Assembly: GCA_903813345.2 (NCBI GenBank)
Contig: CAIIXF020000005.1
Span: 2,984,356-3,048,355 of the forward strand
Direction: 5' to 3'
Origin: Owenia fusiformis
Taxonomy: Eukaryota; Annelida; Polychaeta; Sabellida; Oweniidae
Length of the DNA: 64,000 nt
Translations under genes and position numbers: made by a program
Part shown: one piece after another, positions 1 through 10,924 of the stretch
Numbering within the stretch: the stretch's first letter is position 1
How the letters are laid out: every line of letters begins with the position of its first letter
Notes under the pieces: model-generated
What the model saw: only the letters and a program-made list of their open reading frames with translations
Database searches by the model: none
Told to the model about the DNA's origin: nothing

Positions 1-105
1 GCGTGAATACAGCCATGTTCGAATCAAATTTAATGCCGAAATGCTTCGACCCTTTGTATTAACTGTGCTACTATTAAATGCATGAAATAAACATTTTGAT
101 TATGC

Positions 106-206
106 CCTGTCAATGCCCTGTCATCCAAATGCCCTGTCATCCTAATGTCCTGTCATCCAAATGCCCTGTCATCCAAATGTCCTGTCATCCTAATGCACCG
201 TCATCG
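106..206. repeat. 16-bp minisatellite
   Basis: About six tandem copies of a 16-bp unit close to AATGCCCTGTCATCCA, with C/T and A/T variants between copies. A 75-residue open frame through it is simply the repeat being read and is not a gene. Confidence 0.85.
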
Positions 207-219
207 GAACACTCTTTTC

Positions 220-555
220 ATCTTGCAAAATATACTGTCAAGGGTAACGCTTCTTTCAACTGGCTAAATATTCTCTTATCGTTAGGGTTTTGTTACCTGA
301 CTTAACACATTGCCAACAGTATACTCCTTTCATTGTCTCGCTGCAATAAAATTATTCCCGCTTTTCGTCTGCTGAATATACTGTTATCATCACCCTATTT
401 CATCCAACTAAATACATTGGAAACATTACGTTCCTTTCTTGGACTCACTGCAAAACCATTATTCCCGCTTTTCATCTGCTAAATATACTGTCATCATCAC
501 CCTCTTTCATTCTACTAAATACATTGGCAACGGCACACTCCTTTCGTAAGATATA
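220..555. repeat. Degenerate tandem repeat of about 117 bp
   Basis: The block containing ATTATTCCCGCTTTTC and ATCATCACCCT recurs at 351 and 468, with a weaker earlier copy near 226 and the start of another near 520. No coding potential is seen between here and the LRR gene at 733. Confidence 0.65.
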
Positions 556-732
556 GGCTAATGCAGTCAATATTAGGCTCCGTCCATCTAAATGTACCGT
601 CAGCAAATGTACCGGGAACTCATCCAGAAGGATGTGTTCTACCAACATTACCCTCCTTCATTCAAAAGTTAAGCTTAGGATTTTAACCCAGGAGATATCT
701 GGTTGATAGGCTGCGTCCTGCGTTATATTTGA

Positions 733-1806
733 CTACAAAATTGTATCTACAGTGTCATTTGGTGGAAAGGTGCGTTCTGTTGTCGCGATATCTGTCGTTT
801 GATGTAACGATGTAGTCATCTCATCGGAGGCTTCAAATGCAGTTGAGGTAGATAATGATGTGGATGGGGCTTCAGTCACACTGACCCCATCGATTATTTC
901 AATCCAACGCGTCGTGTTGTCATTCTCAGCGGAGAACCAAAATATAAGATTTGCTTCGGTGAATGCAGAAGCGAAATTTGTGATTGATAGAGGATTCCCC
1001 TCTAGGCGCAGCCATGAAAGATTTTCAAATGTTACAAACGCTCTGTTTGATATACTCGTAATATCATTATATGAAAGGTCCAAATATTTCAACTTTGTGC
1101 TGGTCTTGTAAAATGCAGTGTATGTTCTTCTCAGTTGGTTATGACTAAGATAAAGATATGTCAATCTGGTAAGCGATTGAAATCTATCTCTACCACCTAG
1201 AGACTTAAGTTGATTATGTTCTAAATGCAGTTCCTCAAGATTCAGCAGTTTATTAAAGCACTTTGGTTTTAGGTTTGAAATACGGTTCCGATCTAACTGT
1301 AAAGTAATTAAATTCCGTAATCTGGAAAATGCATTTCCTGGGATGAATTGAAGGATATTGTTTGATAAGTCTAAATATACTAACTTTTTGACTGGATAAA
1401 AAGCTGGTTTTGTAAGTTTCTTTATAATATTTTTTGAAAGTCGTAGAACAGTTAGATGCTGACTGATTTGGTCATCTGAAAATACATCATTTTTTAATTT
1501 GAATATATTATTCGAGGATAAGTCCAAAACTTCAATAATGTTTATTTTTGAGTCAAGCTTCTGTATTGTATTCTTGGCCGTGGTGAGTATACCGTTGCAA
1601 TCATATGTCCATTTATCCGTGTGGGGTGTGCCTTGACAGTCACATTTGAATTGAAAGACAACCTTTAGGCTTTTCTCATCTAAATCAGAAACGCTACAAG
1701 TATATTGCGATTTCGTGTTTCTCTGTGATCGCTTTGAGAATGCTGCAACTTTTTGAAACAGCAAAACGCACAGAATGACGAGTATTGGTCTCCTAGTTTG
1801 CATCAC
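733..1806 (-). CDS. Secreted leucine-rich-repeat protein, single exon
   Basis: The 357-residue product has an N-terminal signal peptide (about residues 1-22, hydrophobic core ILVILCVLLF). A small cysteine cluster follows (C37, C55, C57, C70) where an LRRNT cap would sit. About eight LxxLxLxxNxI-type repeats run from residue 91 to 290. The C-terminal 45 residues are Ser/Thr-rich with NDT near the end, probably an O-glycosylated stalk. There is no transmembrane helix, no clear GPI signal and no cysteine-bearing LRRCT cap, so it looks secreted or lacks a downstream membrane exon. The start is the first methionine of the open frame and directly precedes the signal peptide. LRR ectodomains of this kind usually bind proteins in adhesion, guidance or immunity; which applies here cannot be told. 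A truncated member of a larger LRR receptor family is the main alternative. Confidence 0.8.
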   Translation of the reverse strand: MMQTRRPILVILCVLLFQKVAAFSKRSQRNTKSQYTCSVSDLDEKSLKVVFQFKCDCQGTPHTDKWTYDCNGILTTAKNTIQKLDSKINIIEVLDLSSNNIFKLKNDVFSDDQISQHLTVLRLSKNIIKKLTKPAFYPVKKLVYLDLSNNILQFIPGNAFSRLRNLITLQLDRNRISNLKPKCFNKLLNLEELHLEHNQLKSLGGRDRFQSLTRLTYLYLSHNQLRRTYTAFYKTSTKLKYLDLSYNDITSISNRAFVTFENLSWLRLEGNPLSITNFASAFTEANLIFWFSAENDNTTRWIEIIDGVSVTEAPSTSLSTSTAFEASDEMTTSLHQTTDIATTERTFPPNDTVDTIL

Positions 1807-2998
1807 GGGTGCGTTCTGACGAGACCAGAAAACAGGAAAAGTAGTCTCATAATTCTGAAATTTGTAAGAAACAAATATACGTATGTACTAATAATGTGCC
1901 ATATAATTATACAATACATAATAAGGCATCTGGACATCTCATGAAATGAGACTCACTTGCGGCAATGTTCGTCCCGTTTGCGACATGTTTACATTGTTTA
2001 ATTATAAAGTATTTCAAATTAAGATATTTAGTATTTTAAATACTTAAAATCTAATACCAATCAAATCTAAACTATTATATATATGTAATCCTCCGCAAAT
2101 AAAAATGCAATATTTTTCGTTTTGCATGGGGCTGAATATGGCAAATATATTTTAGTTATTAAAGGGGCAATACTGGAAATCGGGAATAATTCCTTAGAAA
2201 AACTTTAAAATAAATCGTTGGTGCCTCAAACCTGCCCCTAAGAATGGCTACGGCGTGAACTTACTTTTGTCAAAATACCGGAGCCTGAAAAAAATCACTC
2301 ACCTAGATATCAACGAAAGAAGTGTCAGTTTCGTTCGACTGCGAGAGCAAAATTGAAGCTGAGCTAAACGGTTTTCGTTTGTCGTAAAATTGACCTCATT
2401 TAACTGCGCCATCTGGCGAATGAATCATTGTTTCGTGTCATATGATTCGTTGTTTTGTGTCACGTGACCTACCTTTAGACCTTTTGCCACCTATCGTAAG
2501 TTAATCGAATTAAAGTGAACTTTTTCGATCCAAGAAGAAAATTTGCACAAAAATTATAAACTCCGCTTGACACTCTATCGTCTTCTTGATGAGGCACATC
2601 GGAACTTGGGATTAATAGCCATTCAACCAAGCCACAAAAAGTATGTATATTAGTTGTTCAACATGTTCAATTGTGTTAATATTTCCCGGAACTCGGCCTT
2701 TAAATGAGATAATCTTCCAATGCTCATTTGTAATTGATTAATTATTAAAATATTTCAGGTGAGTGTAAGATTTTGATAAGCACACTCAACAGTGAAGTCT
2801 CGATTTTTATATTTAAAACTTGTTGTCAATAACTAATACACTGATAGATTAATAATAGTGAAAATCAGCCGGTGAATGTATTAATTTTAGTAAATCGCAA
2901 ATTGCCATTTAAGATATAATTGTTGCTTACCTTCTCATCCGCAGACTTGTAGCATTGTAATTTTCATATCAATACTACCACTAATGATTACTTTAATT
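1807..2998. other. Intergenic, no feature recognised
   Basis: AT-rich non-coding sequence upstream of the minus-strand LRR gene, so it may hold its promoter and 5' UTR. No conserved exon, RNA gene or clear transposon end was seen. Confidence 0.5.
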
Positions 2999-3590
2999 TA
3001 TATATTCCTCCACACATTGCTTTCATCCTAAGCTTCCTGCGATTAATGTCTAATGTAGTCTTCTTCATCTATTTTAGTCATTTGTAAAACCCGATGTCCA
3101 TGTCAATTATTCTAAAACTACAACGATGATTTTTGCTGTAAAATCCTTCTTCGTGGGTGATTTTTCTCGTTTTCTATAAAAAACATCGCATAAGGAATAA
3201 TTTTCGTTGTATTTCACCGCCCTCTAAAACTATCCATAACCGGTATCAGGAAGTCACCTGTCATCAACTTCCTATGTTTGTATCCCTAATAGAACATTTG
3301 ATTAACGATTCATCCTACTCCGAGCAAATCGAAATTTTAACATGTTTGAGAAATACATTTTACCATTGATTGATTTATCGCGCTGATATGTATTTAAAAG
3401 TGCTAACTGTGATTAAGGAGGTCAATAAACCCATGCTAATCAGCAAAGCAATTAAGGATCAAAACGTTATGGGCATTAAATTAGATAGTGTGAGGATGTG
3501 CTCTTCTATAGGCAGAGTTGAAAGTGAAGTTGCTGGAAACGTGGTTGATGCAATATTTAATTAAGCTATAGACATCAATCATTATTAAAT
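2999..3590 (+). repeat. Dispersed repeat, uninterrupted copy
   Basis: This stretch aligns by eye, with many substitutions, to 7172-7476 followed by about 10558-10700. Shared landmarks include CTTTCATCCTA, ATTAATGTCT, CAATTATTCTA, GCAAATCGAAA and TAACATGTTTGAGAAA. It serves as the empty-site relative of the 3.1-kb insertion in the second copy. The short frames in it (for example 3157-3369) match no family I know. Confidence 0.65.
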
Positions 3591-4062
3591 TGTTTTGAAT
3601 GACATGATCATCGCCCTTCAAAATCCACATGTGAAGTCAAGGTTTCTGATGATTGATTATTATTGTCAATAATTGATGATCTTCTAGATGTGTCGAATGG
3701 CATTGACTTGTCACGGTATCTGACGTTAGAGTAACGTTTGCGTCATCCTTTTATATTAATTTTGTTGCAGTTGCAATATTATCATTGTCTCTTATCGTTT
3801 GAACCATCAATTGCCTTTGTCATCGCTTCTGAAACTTCATTCAATTTCATTCAACATATATTTTAGATCTTGTATTTTTGATATGTACACATTGTGTTTT
3901 AATTAAGGATATCTAGTTAACGATAGATTCGATGCGCTTATCAAAGTTGGAATATCAACTAAAGAAAATCCATAATGCTGTAATGGCTATTCTCCAAATC
4001 CTCGTTTTTCAAAAATAACTTGAAGAGTTGCAAATTATCAAATTTTATTAGAAGTTAGTTCT

Positions 4063-4552
4063 CACTGCTACCCACCTAGTTACACAGACGTATCGTCAGT
4101 GTATCATGGCTGAACTTCTTCCGGGATTTGAATTTGGTAAGATATTTTTATTTCTCGATTTACATCTATCCACGATGTGGATTATAATTTGGCTCGAAGT
4201 TATGGGAGATAGTCTAGTTTGAGAATGTGTCGATGGCTTTAGGTTTGGTATGTTAACGAAGACGCATTTCACATATTGCCAATATTACACTGATGTCGGT
4301 CGATCGTCAGTGTAACAAAAGCGAGGGATTAAATACGTGAATTGTGTCTTCGTTAACATATAAAACCTAAAACCATCGACACATTCTCAAACTAGACTAT
4401 CTTCCTTACTTCGAGCCAAATTATTATCCACAACGTGACTCATAAGTAGGTGTAAATCGGGAAATAAAAAAATCTTACCGAAACCTAGTCCCGGAAGTAG
4501 TTCCGCCATGATACACTGGCGATACGTCTGTGTAACTAGGTGGGTAGCAGTG
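4063..4552. mobile_element. Foldback DNA transposon, CACTGCTACCC ends, TSD GTTCT
   Basis: A 490-bp near-palindrome. The left arm starts CACTGCTACCCACCTAG and the right arm ends with its reverse complement. The arms pair almost to the centre, where a small hairpin (CACTGA...TCAGTG) lies near 4289-4314. The immediate flanks are the same 5 bp, GTTCT (4058-4062 and 4553-4557), a clean target-site duplication. There is no coding capacity, so it is non-autonomous. Arms differ at scattered sites, so it is not very recent. Confidence 0.85.
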
Positions 4553-5387
4553 GTTCTTGTTTACTGCCCCTACTTACCTTAGACCTAAAGACAGTTTAAA
4601 CCACTTTGACTCATATTTTAAACCAGTGTCTCCTTCTCAACCCGAAATCAATGGTATTGTTGATTAAACCACAGTAATGTTGATTAAACCACAGTGACGT
4701 TGATTTAACCAAAGTTATGAGGAACTACTCTTTTGCAGTCAGAACTTTGTTGTGTCATTGGCTACGACTGCATTTTTATCCCATCGAAGATATAGGGAAC
4801 GCCTCTGTCCGTAAACTATATACAAAGGGGAGGGGAGGGGAGTGTTACCGGTAGAGAAAAGCTTTAACCCACTGTCGTGCAGTCATTAGCCTGCAGACCT
4901 GTCACCAAACAAGACCAAAGAGAAAGAATAAACTAAAGAGGACAAGAAAACAACAACAGAAACAAAGAAGAAGAAACTAAGAAGACAAACTAGAGTGAAA
5001 GAAAAAGACCAAGATTAAAAATAAAATTAGAAGTAAAAAGTAAGTAGGAAGAAACCAACAGCAACGACAAACAAATTTTCAAGCTGGACTGAATGAAGAT
5101 TACATTAACAGCATAAAAATACGTCCGTCCGGTTGCTAACTCAAATACCGTTGGCCCGATTTTGTCCCTGTGGGAGTAGAAACTCAGCTGAAAAGCCGCT
5201 TTTCATTTCATTTTGCTATGGTTACCATTCAATATAACTCATGCGAAAATACGCTTTATGTGAAACAAAGTTCTTATGTTCTGGTAAAAAATAATTCAAC
5301 TTTGACGGGAATTCAAGGCCTTTAGGTAGTTGAAGCTATCTCGGCCTGAAAATTTACTTTAGGATAAAGTCAGTATTTTGTATTAAA

Positions 5388-6515
5388 ATCTTCCAAGGAG
5401 GATTGGCTCCCAGAGTCGAAGTCGATATTTTTCAACAATGAAAAAACCCGAAATGTCGTTATTTTCTGAAATTATAACCGATTATTACCACCTTGCCGGG
5501 CCAGTTCTAGGGGTTTTAGTACTAGTTTAGAAGGCGTTCATTTTACTATATCGACCTGAGTAATATGTGACGACATAGTGGTGGTCAAGAATGCATTTCA
5601 GACCGGTCGAGAATGCATTTAACGACCGGCAATTTTCCCCGGGAAACTAGATATCGTTCAGTGCGTAAGATTTTCTTGCTGTATCAGTCCTGGTCGTTAA
5701 CGGTGGTAATAATACTAAAAACGTTATTTCTGCGGGCAATATGTATAGTGAAATATTTCACTTTATTTTATACCTCAAATGTATTCTAGATATAGATGCT
5801 CATTGGCTTATTCATGGTCACATGACATATAATAGATGAACTAATTCCCTGGAAAGTCCTAAATCCCTGCTTTCAGGGAAGATGAATTGTACTAATCACC
5901 AGTTAAGTCATGTGACCAGTCAATAGTACGTTTCATCTTTCCCCAAATCTGAGATTATAGGAGTTGAAAGGTAAAATGCCTTTAAATGCCAATAAGAACC
6001 TGTGAACATTTGATATTGAAATGAAAAGACTTCTCATTTTGTTTGTTTACAGAGTACTTATCAGGTATATAATAAAACAAATAGTGACTGCCACATTTTC
6101 GGGAAATAGTGTAAAAATTTTCCTCTCGAGAATATCCTGTCCACTGACTTGTTCCTTCGGCCTGCAGCCTCGGGAACATGTCAGTGGACAGGATATTCCC
6201 TTGAGGAAAATGTTTTTCACTATTTCCCTCAATGGCAGTCACTATTTGTACAATATTGCCCCTCGAAATGACGTTATTGTAATTATAAGTTCATAATAAA
6301 CATTTCAAAAGATTCGAACCAATATCTCGATCATTTCTTGTAAGTTTTGGAATTTTATGTTGGGAAATAAGCCCAAAATTCACAATTCAAATGTCGAAGT
6401 GAACAAAATGGCGGCTGTTGGAATTCAAAGTACCACGACATCCCCGTATATGGGACAGAATATCGATGTTGCACTCTGGGAGCCAACCCTCCTTAAAAAA
6501 TCTTCCTAACATTAT
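5388..6515. repeat. Imperfect long inverted repeat pair
   Basis: TTGGCTCCCAGAGT at about 5404 recurs inverted at about 6475, with some 60 bp of alignable arm on each side (AATCTTCC...GGAGG next to it). Between the arms are further palindromes, at about 5483-5712 (ATTATTACCACC and its complement), at about 5816-5915 (GGTCACATGAC and its complement), and the MITE at 6077. This is probably an old composite transposon. No gene is seen. Confidence 0.5.
6077..6249. mobile_element. Short palindromic MITE
   Basis: A 173-bp foldback. The left arm ACAAATAGTGACTGCCA pairs with TGGCAGTCACTATTTGT at the right, and further pairing includes AATATCCTGTCCACTGAC. The short frames on both strands here mirror each other because the DNA is palindromic; none is a gene. 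Confidence 0.75.
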
Positions 6516-7171
6516 TCTGCCTCATATTCAGGCATAAAAATTGGTTGAAAACAATTTGGTCTCCCATGTTAGGGTATAGGCGAGTACGGAATTTGGAGGA
6601 TGATTATCTCAAAAACTGAACGATCAGGCTTTTGTTTTTGCACAGATGAGTTTATTAAACATAGTTAATTTTAAGAAAATGAAAATTATAGGTCACCGAC
6701 TTCTTTTTTTATAAAGTTCCTCGAATGGATGATTTTTTACCACGGTTTTGCATTTTAGTTCAATTTATCGAGTGATTAACCTCAATAAACTTGCTTTTAA
6801 ATTTGCTCTATAGAAAAAATAATGTGTTGCTGTGTAAAGTATTCTAAAAATCTTTGTTTTAACTTTTGCTTCTGAAATGGTGGGAAACTCAAATATCTGA
6901 AAATTATGAAAATCATGAAAAGCACTATTTGAGTGAATTAACTATATTTTCAAAACTTTACACAGGGCGTCTAACAATTGAAAAAAAATGAAAGAAAGAA
7001 TGAAAGAAAGACGAAGGCACATTTGCAATCTAGAAAAAAAGACGAAGGCACATTTGCAATCTAGAGTGTAACAATTTGAATATAAAATTGCTCTAATTTT
7101 GTTTTCCTACCTTTAATTTTCTCAGTTTATATCTCATTCATATAGATACTGCCTCTTTTAAAGATAATAAT

Positions 7172-7476
7172 TAATTCATACATCCCTTCACACACTGCTT
7201 TCATCCTACGTTTCCAGCTATTAATGTCTCGTGGAATATTCTTGATCCAATTTAGCCGTTTATAAAACCCTGATGTCACGTCAATTATTCTACAACTGCA
7301 ACCATGACTGATTGTTTGTGTTTTCTATGACAAGATATCATTAGGGTGAGCACAAATGTCTCTTTCCCCGTCCCCTAAACTATTCATCAAGTGACATCGG
7401 GACAGAAAGTCGTTTTTCATTAACTCCCCATGTTTACATCTTGAAGAGAACATATTGAATCTCAGCAAATCGAAAA
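7172..7476 (+). repeat. Dispersed repeat, left half of interrupted copy
   Basis: Homologous by eye to 2999-3330 and cut off just after GCAAATCGAAA, where the large inserted element begins. The match resumes at about 10558. Confidence 0.6.
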
Positions 7477-7549
7477 GGAGCAGGGAAAGTATCGCAACAG
7501 ACTTTTGACAGTTGTTAATTTCTTGTGAGTAGTTTCGGGGGTGTCTACA

Positions 7550-8817
7550 AAACTAAGACCTAAGACCCTGTTATAAAACTAAGACCCCCCACGTTATAAA
7601 ACTAAGACCCTGTTATAAAACTAAGACCCCCCACGTTATAAAACTAAGACCCTGTTATAAAACTAAGACCCCCCATGTAATAAAACTAAGACCCTGTTAT
7701 AAAACTAAGACCCCCCACGTTATAAAACTAAGACCCTGTTATAAAACTAAGACCCCCCACGTTATAAAACTAAGACCCTGTTATAAAACTAAGACCCCTC
7801 ACCTTATAAAACTAAGATCCTGTTATAAAACTAAGACCCCCCACGTTATAAAACTAAGACCCTGTTATAAAACTAAGACCCCCCACGTTATAAAACTAAG
7901 ACCCTGTTATAAAACTAAGACCCCCCACGTTATAAAACTAAGACCCTGTTATAAAACTAAGACCCCCCACGTTATAAAACTAAGACCCTGTTATAAAACT
8001 AAGACCCCCCACGTTATAAAACTAAGACCCTGTTATAAAACTAAGACCCCCCACGTAATAAAACTAAGACCCTGTTATAAAACTAAGACCCCCCACGTTA
8101 TAAAACTAAGACCCTGTTATAAAACTAAGACCCCCCACGTTATAAAACTAAGACCCTGTTATAAAACTAAGACCCCCCACGTTATAAAACTAAGACCCTG
8201 TTATAAAACTAAGACCCCCCACGTAATAAAACTAAGACCCTGTTATAAAACTAAGACCCCCCACGTTATAAAACTAAGACCCTGTTATAAAACTAAGACC
8301 CCCCACGTTATAAAACTAAGACCCTGCTATAAAACTAAGACCCCTCACGTTATAAAACTAAGACCCTGTTATAAAACTAAGACCCCCCACATTATAAAAC
8401 TAAGACCCTGTTATAAAACTAAGACCCCCCACGTTATAAAACTAAGACCCTGTTATAAAACTAAGACCCCCCACGTTATAAAACTAAGACCCTGTTATAA
8501 AACTAAGACCCCCCACGTTATAAAACTAAGACCCCCCACGTTATAAAACTAAGACCCTGTTATAAAACTAAGACCCCCCACGTTATAAAACTAAGACCCT
8601 GTTATAAAACTAAGACCCCCCACGTTATAAAACTAAGACCCTGTTATAAAACTAAGACCCCCCACGTTATAAAACTAAGACCCTGTTATAAAACTAAGAC
8701 CCCCCATGTAATAAAACTAAGACCCTGTTATAAAACTAAGACCCCCCACGTTATAAAACTAAGACCCTGTTATAAAACTAAGACCCCCCACGTTATAAAA
8801 CTAAGACCCTGTTATAA
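7550..8817. repeat. 42-bp satellite array, about 30 copies
   Basis: The higher-order unit is two half-units that share TTATAAAACTAAGACCC: one of 19 bp ending CTG and one of 23 bp ending CCCACG. They alternate almost without interruption, with one place near 8520 where the CCCACG form occurs twice running. A few copies carry GTAATAAAAC, CATTAT or CTATAAA variants. The array is very homogeneous, which implies recent expansion or homogenisation. Confidence 0.95.
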
Positions 8818-8847
8818 GAATCAGTCACCGTGCCTTGCTCTGCTCGC

Positions 8848-9262
8848 CACAAGGTAGTCTTGCCTCTGGGCCTTGTGTTCCCCAGTAACGTACAGATTCT
8901 ACAAAAGATAGTCTTACTTCTGGTCCTTGTGTTCCCTTCTAATATACAGATTCTCCCCACTAACATAAAGATTCTACAAAAGGTAGTCTTGCTTCTGGTC
9001 CTTGTGTTCCCTTCTAATATACAGATTCTCCCCACTAACATAAAGATTCTACAAAAGGTAGTCTTGCTTCTGGTCCTTGTGTTCCCTTCTCACATACAGA
9101 ATCTACACATGGTAGTCTTGCCTCTGGCCCTTGTTTACCCTAGTAACATACACATATGGTAGTCTTGCCACTGACCCTTGTTTTCCCTAGTAACGTACAC
9201 ATATACATAATTTTAAGGTAGTCTCAGCTCTATCCCTCGAGTTCCCGAGTAACATACAGGTC
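8848..9262. repeat. 75-bp tandem repeat, degenerate at the right
   Basis: Units carry GGTAGTCTTGCTTCTGGTCC and CTTGTGTTCCC. The exact period between the two best copies is 75 bp (8976 and 9051). The array decays rightward, then CTAAGACCCTGTTATAAAA from the 42-bp satellite reappears at about 9262-9280. Since 75 is a multiple of 3, the plus strand stays open for 110 residues of hydrophobic repeats, which I do not regard as a gene. Confidence 0.85.
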
Positions 9263-9303
9263 TAAGACCCTGTTATAAAAGGAACAGAAGCAACTTATTT
9301 TAG

Positions 9304-9781
9304 TTAAGAATTCCTAATAGAATTAAGAATTAATAGCTGAAACTGTTCTGTTTGTCCTAGCAAACAATATCCCAATATGCATTTGAAATTCATTTTTGTC
9401 TATATGTGTTGACAGTCTGTGATGTCATCATCAATCATCACAATGGGAATTAGGTGAATTCTATCTGTGACAGTGAGATTATCTATGATGTCACATAGTA
9501 GTTTGATTTCTAAGAAATGTGGCAGAGTTCTATCTATGACAGAGATGCTTTGTGATGTCATCATGAATTATCTCGTTTCCATTGTGATGATTGATGATGT
9601 CATCAGAGTACTTTGTGATGTCATCGTGAATTACCTCATTTCTATTGTGATGATTGATGATGACATCACAGACTGTCAACAAATAGACAGAAGAAGTTGA
9701 ACTACAAGTTGGAAAATTGTTTGCCAGGGCAAAACAACTCAGTTTCAGCTAATAATTCTTAATTCTATTAGGAATTCTTAA
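9304..9781. mobile_element. Palindromic element flanked by TTAA
   Basis: The left arm GAATTCCTAATAGAATTAAG pairs with CTTAATTCTATTAGGAATTC at the right. Inner arms (TTGACAGTCTGTGATGTCAT) pair too, leaving a core of repeated GTGATGTCATC. Both ends abut TTAA (9304-9307, 9778-9781), the target site of piggyBac and Kolobok elements. However, the palindrome continues 3 bp beyond TTAA on both sides, so the TTAA reading is not certain. It is nested inside the 3.1-kb insertion. Confidence 0.65.
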
Positions 9782-9899
9782 CTAACAATGGTTCAGCAAT
9801 CTGTGCCAGAATGATGGGTCTTAAATCTTGAACTACCATTAAACATCACTTCCAAAACAATACCAGCATAAAATGGAGTATCTCTTTTTATGCTCAGCA

Positions 9900-10530
9900 T
9901 ATGCCTAGGGGAGAGGGTCGTCTCTCAACCCCCCCCCTCCTCCCCCTCCCTGGTCACGGGACTAATACATGTGATATGGCAAAGTCCAATTCATAGATTA
10001 AGTTTCCCTTGCAGTCATGTTGGCATTTTTATTAGAGTTCATGTTTTGTTTATGTAATGGGTGAGTGGAAGACCCTTGGGTGGCAATCGAATATAATCAA
10101 ACAGCAGTGGACCAAACAAGTCCAACCATTCATTCATGAAAACATTTTGAACTAACTTTATGGCACACTAATGACATCTTATTTGAGTGTGCTGTACTAA
10201 AAGCATAGCCCCATTGGATCCCCTTATATTGGATTATCATAATCCTAATCCGGAAGGAGTTCCTTATATATTTTAAGTGATGAAACATGTGTTCAAGTAC
10301 AATGTAACTTTGCTTGAAAATTGTAAAAAAAAAATGAGGGACGATGGTGAAAATGACGATTGTATTTTGAAAAAAAGCTTGTTGATGGGTGGATTAAACA
10401 TGGCTTATGAGATAATCCAATTGATCTTGAAACCATTCTTTGAATTTTCCTTAAAGATTATACATTTGCCTTTCATATGCATTCATTTTTATACAGCCAG
10501 AAACTACTAGAAAAAAATTATTTACTGTCA
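9900..10530. other. Unrecognised interior of the 3.1-kb insertion
   Basis: Non-coding by eye; contains a C-rich run near 9930-9950. The 77-residue frame at 10277-10510 has no motif I recognise. Confidence 0.4.
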
Positions 10531-10557
10531 AAAATCTGTTGCGATACTTTCCCTCGT

Positions 10558-10700
10558 TCTTTAACATGTTTGAGAAAATATACTTTACCATCGAATGTAT
10601 ATCGCACTGAAGTGCTATGACGAAGGAGTTCAATACACCTATTCTAATCAGCAAGACAATTTAGGATTAAAACATTGGAGATAAGTTTACATGTAGAGAG
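10558..10700 (+). repeat. Dispersed repeat, right half of interrupted copy
   Basis: TTAACATGTTTGAGAAA followed by CTAATCAGCAA matches the 3340-3470 region of the uninterrupted copy, resuming after the 3.1-kb insertion. Confidence 0.6.
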
Positions 10701-10924
10701 CATATTTGGGTGAAATTGACAAACATTTAACTCTAAATTAACGCCAAAAAAAATAAAGGTAAAACATTAAACAAAAATAGGTTTTGAGTCGATACTGATC
10801 ACATCCTTGATCATGATGTTGACCTGCATAAGTAACGAAGAGTGACAGGCTTTTAACTAAAGATATTTTATATTCCACAGGAGCTTAGGATATGATCAAC
10901 TTATAAATCGTGTTAGGTTATTAT

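Larger units (their letters stand above)
7475..10558. mobile_element. 3.1-kb inserted DNA element with terminal inverted repeats
   Basis: The ends are inverted repeats: GGGAAAGTATCGCAACAG at about 7483 and CTGTTGCGATACTTTCCC at about 10535, followed inward by TTTTGACAGT on both sides. The insertion splits a dispersed repeat whose uninterrupted relative is at 2999-3590, which supports the boundaries independently. The interior is a 42-bp satellite, a 75-bp repeat, a nested palindromic element and unrecognised sequence; no transposase is visible. The target-site duplication could not be resolved because the insertion point is in an A/T run. Superfamily unknown. Confidence 0.75.

Noticed and set aside
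5982-6296. Mirror-image ORFs on both strands
   Set aside because: They arise from the palindromic MITE at 6077-6249.
7550-8817. Regular array resembling a CRISPR
   Set aside because: The units are contiguous and homogeneous with no unique spacers, and the DNA is eukaryotic. It is a satellite.
8830-9162. 110-residue hydrophobic repeat ORF
   Set aside because: It exists only because the 75-bp repeat is divisible by three; the repeat is degenerate, lies inside a transposon insertion and the opposite strand is open too.
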